Origin: Peptostreptococcus sp. D1
Lineage (GTDB): Bacteria > Bacillota > Clostridia > Peptostreptococcales > Peptostreptococcaceae
Length of the DNA: 40,703 bases
NCBI RefSeq assembly: GCF_900112955.1
Contig: NZ_FONP01000014.1
Span: forward strand, 1-40,703
Direction: 5' to 3'
Below are positions 15,827 to 23,262 of this stretch, piece by piece. The notes below the pieces were generated by a model. The model was not told the DNA's origin. It saw only the letters and a program-made list of their open reading frames with translations, and ran no database searches. Every line of letters begins with the position of its first letter. The first letter of the stretch is position 1. The position numbers were made by a program, and so were the translations under genes.

Positions 15827-17565
15827 CCCATCATTTCGAGATAATTATCCATTTCACTAGGTATATCGACAATAACTTCTTGCTTGTTTTTAAGTCTGCA
15901 AGCGTGGGCATCTACTATAGCATCGACTGGGTCAATACGTGCACATCTAGCCCCTGGTTTCTTATCGACTTTTACCTCGTCAAATGAGTTTCTAACAATA
16001 GTGGCATTTAAAAAAGACCAGCTCAAAAGCTCGTCATTCTTGTTATATTCTATATCTCCACTTTTAACTAATAGTTGTATATCCACTGTTGCATCATTTA
16101 GACTCTTACACGATTGAGTTATTAATACCACTGGACACCCAAATCCTTCCAAATCGGATAAGATGCCGTCTGCATTATGAGGGTCTATTCCTATACCTAA
16201 AAAAGTCAAATCATACTCTTCTTGAACTCGTTTAAGGTCTCTAATAATAAACTTATAGTCGTTTTTAAAGTCATTCAATCCACCTGTAACGGTGATTAAC
16301 TCCATCTGCTCCCATATATCATATGGTGCTAGGTCTGTTGCAATATGTTCTTCTAATCGTCCTCTAGGCATGAATGAATGTGAGTATATATAATACTTCT
16401 CCTTGCCATCCTGGGTCGGTTCTGCAAACTCTAATGCGTAAGTTGTTAAGTCCCCGCCACTCGATAGGTCGAGGCCAACGAAACACGATTGACCCCTAAA
16501 ATCTTCAAGGGTCCTATCTCCTGCACATTCTGACCACTTGCCAGCGTGAATGAATTGAATATCGGCATTTTGTACCCACATATTAAGACACTTGGTAATA
16601 AAGTCTCTTAAGTCACTCCCGCCCATATCCTTAGCTGTCTGAGCGTCGATTTTAAGAGTCTCAAATCGTTCAGGGTCTGCACTGATAAATGGATTAGCTT
16701 TAGACCAATTATTAGGGTCCCATATATCATCATCAGGATCTAAACAATAAATATCTACGAAAAAATCCTCTGCTGTTGCTGTTCCACGCAATATATTAAT
16801 ACAATAATCATCCATTTCTTTGCAAAACGAATTTAAATTATCACCCCTGGTCGTAATCATGGATACTAATGTTTCGGGTAGTGACCTAGTACCATTATAC
16901 AGAGCCTTGTATATCTTGTTATCTCGGTGCTGGTGGATTTCATCAATGGATGAATATATACTTCTAAAACCATCTTCCAAACCTGCCTCACGACTCAATG
17001 CTTCAATGGTACAATTTGTATTTACCGCTACAACGGTTGACTTATAATCCTTGACCTCGAAATAGTCGCCCAAGTCATCATCGATTGTAATGAACTTACT
17101 CATTTCCTCCCAAGCTAATCTAGCCTGCCTTTTCTTCGTAGCCACTGTAAATAATTTACCATAATGATAACCACCGAATCCTGCTATATAGGTTCCAATA
17201 ATACCATTCTCAAAAGTCTTACCATTCTGTCTTGCCATTGATTTATAACGTCTTCTAAACCGCCTCTTATCATTACTACACTTAAACCAACCAAATGTAC
17301 ATCCTAAATCAAACGCCTGTGAATCCAGTAGTTTAAGAGGTTTTGGTTCTTCACCTTCTGCAATGGTTAGGGTCTCTGCGAAGTCGATTATTTCATTTGC
17401 CTTAGCTGGGTTATAGTAATATGGGAACTTATCCGTTCTCTGATTATCCAGGTTATTTAGATGTCGCTTACAGGCTAGCCTGTGAAGTTCACCGCTTGGA
17501 ACTTTTCCAGAAACAACGTCTCGTGCATATCGAGTAACACGGTCATTCAAAACTGCACTGCTCAT
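15811..17565 (-). CDS. terL: Terminase large subunit
   Basis: The 584 residues contain the packaging ATPase with Walker A-like ARQNGKT (residues 111-117) and Walker B SSIDEIHQH (acidic pair near 208-209). The RNase H-like nuclease has GLDLSSGGD (near 366), GIGIDPHNADG and a late IDPVDAIVDAHA acidic site. It belongs to the Terminase_1 group and is coupled to the small subunit by a TAATG overlap. Together with the HNH protein upstream it should cut and package the genome. Confidence 0.95.
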   Translation of the reverse strand: MSSAVLNDRVTRYARDVVSGKVPSGELHRLACKRHLNNLDNQRTDKFPYYYNPAKANEIIDFAETLTIAEGEEPKPLKLLDSQAFDLGCTFGWFKCSNDKRRFRRRYKSMARQNGKTFENGIIGTYIAGFGGYHYGKLFTVATKKRQARLAWEEMSKFITIDDDLGDYFEVKDYKSTVVAVNTNCTIEALSREAGLEDGFRSIYSSIDEIHQHRDNKIYKALYNGTRSLPETLVSMITTRGDNLNSFCKEMDDYCINILRGTATAEDFFVDIYCLDPDDDIWDPNNWSKANPFISADPERFETLKIDAQTAKDMGGSDLRDFITKCLNMWVQNADIQFIHAGKWSECAGDRTLEDFRGQSCFVGLDLSSGGDLTTYALEFAEPTQDGKEKYYIYSHSFMPRGRLEEHIATDLAPYDIWEQMELITVTGGLNDFKNDYKFIIRDLKRVQEEYDLTFLGIGIDPHNADGILSDLEGFGCPVVLITQSCKSLNDATVDIQLLVKSGDIEYNKNDELLSWSFLNATIVRNSFDEVKVDKKPGARCARIDPVDAIVDAHACRLKNKQEVIVDIPSEMDNYLEMMGWKTK

Positions 17566-18041
17566 TAAGTACCAGATGTCTTTTCAAACTTTTTAAATTT
17601 ATTTTCTTTCGGTGCTTCTTTGTTGATTTCTGGAACTACCAGCTTACAGCGACTTGATATGGTTAATCCTAAATCGCTAGCACTTGTTCGACACTGTTTG
17701 AAATACCTATCCATCATGGCCGACCACTTCCAGCTTTTATCGGCATCATTCATTACTTCTTTTTTTCTAAGCTGCTTAACTACGTTCAAATAAAAATCAT
17801 TGGATATAATATATCTAGCGAGTGCGTCGATATCGGTTTCGCCCATAATTTTTAATTTACCTAACTTCTCAGCTAGTTTGTCAAACTGCTCCTTTTGCTT
17901 TTTTGTTAAATAACTAGGTGCCTCAATTCCATCTGTAATTGGTTTTATTTCAGAGTCACGTCTGAATTTGATTTCATCTTTGGTAAGGTGTTTATTTCCC
18001 TTAGCTATAACTAATTCAATCGGCTGTTTATTTCTTCCCAT
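17565..18041 (-). CDS. terS: Terminase small subunit, P27 family
   Basis: A 158-residue protein with the P27-family opening (GRNKQPIELVIAKGNKHLTK), then EAPSYLTKKQKEQFDKLAEKL, MGETDIDALARYI and RTSASDLGLTISSRCKLV. It recognises the packaging site and feeds DNA to the large subunit. It sits between the HNH gene and terL, with its stop codon overlapping the terL start by one base. Confidence 0.92.
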   Translation of the reverse strand: MGRNKQPIELVIAKGNKHLTKDEIKFRRDSEIKPITDGIEAPSYLTKKQKEQFDKLAEKLGKLKIMGETDIDALARYIISNDFYLNVVKQLRKKEVMNDADKSWKWSAMMDRYFKQCRTSASDLGLTISSRCKLVVPEINKEAPKENKFKKFEKTSGT

Positions 18042-18228
18042 ATTCTCACCCCCTTACTATTAGTGTCATAAATAAAAAAAGGGACTTTTTGCCACGCTGT
18101 CCCCCCCTGTACCGTTATCCCCTAGAAACCTCTATAGAATTTATACCACCCCCTACCATCTTAGATGTTCATATCGCGACTTATAGCACGTTCGAACATA
18201 ATCACCGATACTTTTATTGTGCAATGTG
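18042..18228. other. Gene-free gap between HNH and terS; candidate cos region
   Basis: About 190 bases without a gene. The part at 18090-18165 is unusually rich in G/C runs for this genome, with CTGTCCCCCCCTGTACCG, TTATCCCCTAG and ACCACCCCC. In HNH-terminase phages the cohesive end site usually lies near terS, so this is a candidate cos. The exact cut cannot be read from the sequence. Confidence 0.35.
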
Positions 18229-18633
18229 TCAATCTCTCTTAAAATGTCTTTTACGGCGTTTAAATCTATCATGCTTATCGTTGTGACATTGTTTACATAA
18301 CAATTCAAGGTTATCATAATCAAGTCGTCTGTTCCAACCATCGTCCGTTTGAATAGGTTTAATATGATGAACTTCCGTTGCTATCTGTCCACAGACTTCA
18401 CACTTGTATCCTTTATCCTGCATATAAGATTGAGATAGCACACGCCAGTCCTTAGAATTATAGAACTTAGTATACTTTGGTTCTCGCGTTTTATTATACT
18501 TTCTATTACTTCGCTTAACTGACTCTTGTCGTCTTAGCTCATTCTCCTTGGCTACCACATCACTACATACCCTGCAATAGGTACCCCCATATTGAATTAA
18601 AGCTCCACACCTGGCACATGACTTTAATAACAC
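18229..18633 (-). CDS. HNH endonuclease of the packaging module
   Basis: A 134-residue protein with N-terminal zinc-type cysteines (CARCGAL, YCRVC). Its HNH core is CEVCGQIATEVHHIKPIQ, then NLELLCKQCHNDKH, including both CxxC pairs and the HH site. The GTG start is supported by a GGAGGG site 6 bases upstream. HNH proteins beside terS/terL are known from HK97-type cos phages to work with the terminase in cutting cos, so this phage is probably a cos packager rather than headful. A homing-endonuclease role is less likely here. Confidence 0.88.
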   Translation of the reverse strand: MLLKSCARCGALIQYGGTYCRVCSDVVAKENELRRQESVKRSNRKYNKTREPKYTKFYNSKDWRVLSQSYMQDKGYKCEVCGQIATEVHHIKPIQTDDGWNRRLDYDNLELLCKQCHNDKHDRFKRRKRHFKRD

Positions 18634-18678
18634 ATCAATCCCTCCAATCCATATTTTCCACTAAATCTATAACCAACG

Positions 18679-18706
18679 ATAAAAGGACCCATATATACAG
18701 GTCCTT
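18679..18706 (-). terminator. Hairpin downstream of the late regulator
   Basis: AAGGACC and GGTCCTT make a perfect 7-bp stem in the 184-base gap between the late regulator and the HNH gene. On the minus strand it is followed by a short TTTT. It may partly terminate the regulator transcript or stabilise the late mRNA leader. Confidence 0.5.
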
Positions 18707-18817
18707 CACGTTGATTATAATTTGTTGGGTGATGTTTGTTTATAGTGAACAACTTTCCCAATCGTCCACAATATCATTCTATCTCAATTTATAAGTTTTG
18801 TTAATGGCTAATTAGTA

Positions 18818-19261
18818 TCAATTTACTGGCATTTTACTGTCATATATTACAAGTCTTGTTATAGCTTCTGAATACAATTTATACACGTGTCTTTTACCAT
18901 ATCCCATTTCATCAGCTATAGTATCCATATCTAGGCAATCTATAAAATATGATTCCAATATCTCGCAATATCTAGGATCATCTATCATATCTATTTGATT
19001 TATTATTTCACATTTTATACGCTCGCCCTTTTTAGTTAGTTTCTCAATCCTGTTTTCAAGATCATATTTATCTGCTATGATATCTTCTGTTGTTATAGGA
19101 TTACCTTTTGGCATACTAGAATATGATGGTGATTTTGGATTTTTTAATCGTGATTCAGTCACATATAATTTATTTTTTAATCTTAATATACAAGCATTAT
19201 TTTTTCGATAACGTTTAAGAAATATTTTTTTACTTTTAACTTTTTTTTGGATATCATCCAC
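18818..19261 (-). CDS. Late transcription regulator, ArpU/sigma region 4-like
   Basis: About 147 residues. The N-terminal half is a basic coiled coil. The C-terminal part, DPRYCEILESYFIDCLDMDTIADEMGYGKRHVYKLYSEAI, is a helix-turn-helix of the sigma-70 region 4/ArpU type found in Firmicute phage late regulators just before the HNH/terminase genes. I choose the GTG at 19261 because GAGGTGA lies just upstream and a TTGACG-17-TATTTT promoter sits at 19284-19312; the open frame extends 20 codons further but through that promoter. It probably activates the late operon. Confidence 0.75.
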   Translation of the reverse strand: MDDIQKKVKSKKIFLKRYRKNNACILRLKNKLYVTESRLKNPKSPSYSSMPKGNPITTEDIIADKYDLENRIEKLTKKGERIKCEIINQIDMIDDPRYCEILESYFIDCLDMDTIADEMGYGKRHVYKLYSEAITRLVIYDSKMPVN

Positions 19262-19283
19262 GTTTATCACCTCACTCTTAGCG

Positions 19284-19312
19284 AAAATATAAAGTATATC
19301 TAATTCCGTCAA
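19284..19312 (-). promoter_or_regulatory. Putative promoter of the late regulator
   Basis: On the minus strand TTGACG (19312-19307), a 17-bp spacer and TATTTT (19289-19284) lie 23 bases before the GTG start, at the edge of repeat block A. The -10 box is imperfect. Confidence 0.5.
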
Positions 19313-19314
19313 AA

Positions 19315-19642
19315 ATAACAAAATAACACAAAAAAACGCAACTCCTATATATATTTTTATTTATACTATATTTTTGCTTATATATACTATATATATTAAA
19401 TATTATATTAAGTTAGTAAATATTATGTTATTATGTTATATTTAGAACAATAATGTAGTATTTACAAGGCTTATAGCATTTTTAAATATAACAAAAACTA
19501 TAACAAAATCATAACAAAAACTATATTTTTTGTTATATATGTTTGTTTTATTTTTTTCATAAGTCAAAACGCTACCTTTAATTTTTGTTATATAACAAAA
19601 ACTAAACACCTGTTTTTGTTATATTTTATCAGTTTTTGTTAT
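19315..19642. repeat. AT-rich repeat block A with eight ATAACAAAA elements
   Basis: The 9-mer ATAACAAAA occurs at 19488, 19500, 19511 and 19592, and its complement TTTTGTTAT at 19528, 19583, 19614 and 19634. The rest is an AT-only stretch with many TATATA runs. Several segments match block B in inverted order, including an exact 18-mer at 19422-19439. The block fills the gap between nrdG and the late regulator and overlaps the 3' end of nrdG. It looks like an iteron or protein-loading region; replication origin or late control are both possible. Confidence 0.75.
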
Positions 19643-20125
19643 CCACATTTCTATATCACCTGTAGATTTTGTTGCCTTTATATCTATAATTCTCTGATTT
19701 TTTGAGCCTCTAAATTGTAAAGAGATATCTTTTTGAGATTCTATAAATTTACCATCTACCACTACATCTACATATTTTAGCAACTCTATATCCTTAAAAT
19801 TTTCATATGTATATCCAGTATAAATCCATATTGTTTTATCGCAATTTATAGTCTTTATAATTTTACAAATTTGAGTAACTACTCCCAAATTTTCAGGCTC
19901 TAACGGATCACCACCTAGTATCGTCAACCCCGATATATAACTTTTATCTAGTGCGGATAATAAATTAGATATAGTAGATAACGTGAATTTTTCACCATGA
20001 TTAAAGTCCCACGTCTCCGGATTAAAGCATCCAGGGCACCGATTACGGCACCCAGATACAAATAGACTCACCCTAACACCTGGACCATTAGCTATGTCAG
20101 TGATGTTAATTTTGCTATAATTCAT
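19619..20125 (-). CDS. nrdG: Anaerobic RNR activating protein
   Basis: A 168-residue radical-SAM protein with the cluster motif in GCRNRCPGCFN (CxxxCxxC) and LTILGGDPLEPEN. It uses S-adenosylmethionine and a 4Fe-4S cluster to generate the glycyl radical on NrdD. It is encoded directly after nrdD with a 17-base gap, the usual pairing. Its 3' end carries ATAACAAAA-type repeats, so repeat block A has spread into, or been recruited from, coding sequence. It functions only without oxygen. Confidence 0.95.
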   Translation of the reverse strand: MNYSKINITDIANGPGVRVSLFVSGCRNRCPGCFNPETWDFNHGEKFTLSTISNLLSALDKSYISGLTILGGDPLEPENLGVVTQICKIIKTINCDKTIWIYTGYTYENFKDIELLKYVDVVVDGKFIESQKDISLQFRGSKNQRIIDIKATKSTGDIEMWITKTDKI

Positions 20126-20142
20126 AGAGCTTATTCCTTATT

Positions 20143-22329
20143 TTATAAGTGTAAGACCCTATCGTCTATCTCTTGAGTACGCCCTTGATTCCAGAAATTT
20201 GACCCTAAGTACCCACAAGTACGACGCGTTACTGTCATCTCTTTTTGGTCAGTGTTACGACAATTAGGGCACTGCCAAATCAATTTCCCATGATGATCCT
20301 TGATGATTTTAATTTCTCCCTCAAATCCACACTTGTGGCAATAGTCAAATTTTGTATTGATTTCTGCGTACATTATGGTTTCATATATGTACCTTATCAC
20401 TTCTAATACAGCTTCTAAATTATTTGTCATGTTAGGGACCTCAACATAACTTATTGCTCCTCCTGGGCTTAATGGCTGAAACTCTGACTCTAATCTTAGC
20501 TTATCAAATGCGTTAATCTCCTCTCTGACGTTCACATGATATGAATTAGTTATGTAATTTTTATCTGTGATACCTTCGATTATTCCATGGCGTTTTTGTA
20601 AACACTTTGCAAATTTATAAGTTGTTGACTCTAATGGTGTACCATACAAGCTAAAATCTATATTGGTAGCTTTTCTCCATTGCTCTGTAACTAGATTCAA
20701 AGTTTTCATTAATGCTATGGCAAATGGCTTACCTTTAATATCCTCTGTGTGACTCTTTCCTGTCATGTACTTAGTACACTCATATAATCCGGCGTACCCT
20801 AACGATATTGTAGAGTATCCATCATATAGCAACTTATCTATAGTTTCTCCTTTTTCAAGCCTTGCTAGTGCCCCATATTGCCATAGTATCGGTGCTACGT
20901 CCGACGGTGTACCTAATAATCTCTTATGTCTAGCCATAAGAGCCTTAAAGCATATTTCTAACCTATCCCCCAGTATATCCCAGAATTTGACAGTATCTCT
21001 ATTTGAACTTAACGCTACGTCAACTAGATTAATTGTAACTACACCTTGATTAAATCTTCCATAATACTTCTTACCATACTTGTAATTTTTAGCATTAGCC
21101 AAATTCTTCGGTGTCCTATCTGGTGTAAGAAACGACCTACACCCCATACACGTATATACATCACCCTTAAGATTTCGCATTACTTTAGATGATATATAAT
21201 CAGGAACCATTCTCTTGGCTGTGCATTCAGCAGCTAATTTTGTAATATGATAATATTCACCACTCGGATAAGCATTATTTTCATCCAAGCAATATATAAG
21301 TTTTGGAAATGCTGGTGCTATCCACTGTCCTACTTCATTTTTGACGCCCTTAATCCTTTGCCTTAGTACTTCGGCTATAATACAAGCTAAATCATCTCTA
21401 AGAGGACCAGGTGGAACCTCGTTTATATCCATGTATATGGTTACAAATGGAGCCTGACCATTAGTAGTCATCAAAGTCACCACCTGATATTGAATAGTCT
21501 GTACTCCGCGTCGTATATCATCGTCCACTAAATCTTCTATAAATCCATACCACTCTTCCGGAGACATTGTATTTTTTACATTCTCAAATTTTCTCAAATA
21601 TTTTAGCCTCGTTTCTTGTACAAACGGTGCTAGATGTGCCAATGTTATACTCTGACCACCATACTGACTGCTTGCAACTTGGGCAATTATTTGCGTAGCT
21701 ATATTACACGCTGTTGAAAAACAATGAGGTCTTTCAATCGTTGTACCCGATATAACTGTACCATTTTGTAACATATCCTCGAGATTTACCAAGCAACAAT
21801 TATGAGTATGTTGTGCAAAATAATCCATGTCATGAAAATGTATTAATCCAGTGTCATGAGCATCTATTATATCCTTAGATAAAAACTTTCTACGCGATAA
21901 ATCCTTGCTAATAGCACCAGCCATATAATCACGCTGTGTTGATATTATAGTAGGATTTTTATTACTATTTTCTTGTATAATATCTTCATTTTCACACTCT
22001 ATAAGAGTTAATACTTCATCATCGATATTATTAGTTGCTCTTATCTTTTCCCTGTCATATCTATATCTAACGTAAGCTCTCGACAGTTCTGCTGTGCTAA
22101 ATTGCATTAATACTTCTTCAACTACATCTTGTATATCTTCTACATTTAAAGAACTACCTATTTTATCAAATTTGTTACACTTATCTATAACTATGTCTAC
22201 TAGTCCATCTATGTATGACTCACTTAGTTTTTCACTCTCTGATAGTGTGGTATTGGCTTTTAATATAGCTTGTTTTATTTTGCCATTATTAAATTCTACC
22301 TCTTTACCATTTCGCTTGATTACCAACAT
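20143..22329 (-). CDS. nrdD: Anaerobic ribonucleoside-triphosphate reductase
   Basis: The 728 residues carry an N-terminal ATP-cone (VIKRNGKEVEFNNGKIKQAI). The core includes HNCCLVNLEDML and the active-site region YTCMGCRSFL. A zinc site follows (CHKCGFEGEI and WQCPNC), then the glycyl radical segment RRTCGYLGS near the end. It reduces ribonucleoside triphosphates to deoxy forms for phage DNA synthesis. Full length for the family, preceded by AAAGGAGG. With nrdG and the deoxyribosyltransferase it makes a nucleotide-supply cluster and implies growth in an anaerobic host. Confidence 0.96.
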   Translation of the reverse strand: MLVIKRNGKEVEFNNGKIKQAILKANTTLSESEKLSESYIDGLVDIVIDKCNKFDKIGSSLNVEDIQDVVEEVLMQFSTAELSRAYVRYRYDREKIRATNNIDDEVLTLIECENEDIIQENSNKNPTIISTQRDYMAGAISKDLSRRKFLSKDIIDAHDTGLIHFHDMDYFAQHTHNCCLVNLEDMLQNGTVISGTTIERPHCFSTACNIATQIIAQVASSQYGGQSITLAHLAPFVQETRLKYLRKFENVKNTMSPEEWYGFIEDLVDDDIRRGVQTIQYQVVTLMTTNGQAPFVTIYMDINEVPPGPLRDDLACIIAEVLRQRIKGVKNEVGQWIAPAFPKLIYCLDENNAYPSGEYYHITKLAAECTAKRMVPDYISSKVMRNLKGDVYTCMGCRSFLTPDRTPKNLANAKNYKYGKKYYGRFNQGVVTINLVDVALSSNRDTVKFWDILGDRLEICFKALMARHKRLLGTPSDVAPILWQYGALARLEKGETIDKLLYDGYSTISLGYAGLYECTKYMTGKSHTEDIKGKPFAIALMKTLNLVTEQWRKATNIDFSLYGTPLESTTYKFAKCLQKRHGIIEGITDKNYITNSYHVNVREEINAFDKLRLESEFQPLSPGGAISYVEVPNMTNNLEAVLEVIRYIYETIMYAEINTKFDYCHKCGFEGEIKIIKDHHGKLIWQCPNCRNTDQKEMTVTRRTCGYLGSNFWNQGRTQEIDDRVLHL

Positions 22330-22348
22330 CTATTATTTCCTCCTTTAT

Positions 22349-22474
22349 CTATAGAATGTAAGACGCCCATATTGATTTAATTATAGCTATCATTACAGAC
22401 ACAAATGCTATTGTACCTGCTCCAGCTATTAATAACAAAAGCATTGTTGATATTTTTTCACTTAGATTTCTCAT
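22349..22474 (-). CDS. Small membrane peptide, 41 aa
   Basis: MRNLSEKISTMLLLLIAGAG begins the peptide, with a long hydrophobic run through TIAFVSVMIAIIKSIW, probably one membrane helix. GGGAGGAG lies 5 bases before the ATG. It fits exactly into the gap between the deoxyribosyltransferase gene and nrdD, in the same direction. Function unknown; no family recognised. Confidence 0.65.
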   Translation of the reverse strand: MRNLSEKISTMLLLLIAGAGTIAFVSVMIAIIKSIWASYIL

Positions 22475-22494
22475 GGTTACTCCTCCCGCTCTGT

Positions 22495-22977
22495 TTATAC
22501 TTTTAAAAGCTCTTTTCTTAACTCATCTAAATCTCTTAAGAATCCTCTACCTTTCGATAAAGCTAAAACTAAACCATATAGATACTGATTGATTGACCAA
22601 GACCTTCTATCTGATTTCTCCGGTATATCTGTACGCCTTATATCGTCATAAAGAAAGAAACACTTCTTATCCATACTATTATTATTGAGACCCCACACTT
22701 GCCCTAACTCTGCAATAGTACCCAACGCATGGGATTTAATATTGAATATTATTATGTCAGCTTTTTTAATTCTATCCGTATCTTGCTTTACTATTTTCTC
22801 CGCTAGTTTATTATTCTCCTCAACACTAACATTGGATTTATCATTTATCTCGGTATTCTTTCTAGCCGAATAATAATCAAATCCCAAATCGTCAAGAACG
22901 TCCTCTATCAATGATATTTCATGTTGAGCACCTGTGCTCATTATGTCGCTTGCTATGTATACAAATTTATTTTTCAT
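22495..22977 (-). CDS. Nucleoside 2-deoxyribosyltransferase-like protein
   Basis: A 160-residue Rossmann-type protein. It has an opening strand KFVYIASDI, then DRIKKADIIIFNIKSHALGT and IAELGQVWGL, where the glutamate matches the family nucleophile region, then KKCFFLYDDIRR. Such enzymes exchange bases on deoxynucleosides or hydrolyse deoxynucleotides (DNPH-like). Here it would support nucleotide recycling with nrdD/nrdG. Substrate cannot be told from sequence. Confidence 0.8.
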   Translation of the reverse strand: MKNKFVYIASDIMSTGAQHEISLIEDVLDDLGFDYYSARKNTEINDKSNVSVEENNKLAEKIVKQDTDRIKKADIIIFNIKSHALGTIAELGQVWGLNNNSMDKKCFFLYDDIRRTDIPEKSDRRSWSINQYLYGLVLALSKGRGFLRDLDELRKELLKV

Positions 22978-22989
22978 TTTTTAATCTCC

Positions 22990-23250
22990 TTATTCAAATT
23001 CATTACAACAAAAACTATTTATGTTCACGTTTAATTTTGCCTCTAAACTACCTCTTAAAATATTTTCGATCCTATCGTTAATATATCGTACATCATCCAT
23101 ATTTATGTTACTTTCTAATAACATCTCGTGTATATATCCGTCTTCAAATACAAAGTCTAGATTGGTGCCTAGTTTATCGGCGAGATATATACAACCTGAC
23201 TCTTTATCATAATTTTTACACCATCTACAACAATTATAAGAATCTGCCAT
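22990..23250 (-). CDS. Cysteine-rich hypothetical protein, 86 aa
   Basis: The protein has CCRWCKNYDKESGCI near its start and CC near its end (SFCCNEFE), which may form a small metal site. The middle is acidic and helical. It lies between the primase/helicase and the deoxyribosyltransferase with gaps of about 12 bases, so it is part of the early operon. No family recognised. Confidence 0.7.
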   Translation of the reverse strand: MADSYNCCRWCKNYDKESGCIYLADKLGTNLDFVFEDGYIHEMLLESNINMDDVRYINDRIENILRGSLEAKLNVNINSFCCNEFE

Positions 23251-23262
23251 CTACGTCCTCCG

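Noticed and set aside
18153-18341. Minus-strand open frame of 62 codons overlapping the HNH gene end
   Set aside because: It overlaps the HNH gene in another frame, has no ribosome binding site and no recognisable protein pattern.
18229-18633. HNH gene as a homing endonuclease or intron
   Set aside because: It stands directly before terS/terL, the known place of packaging HNH proteins, and no gene is interrupted.
19488-19642. Possible CRISPR array in repeat block A
   Set aside because: Repeats are only about 9 bases, in both orientations and with irregular spacing; there are no cas genes.
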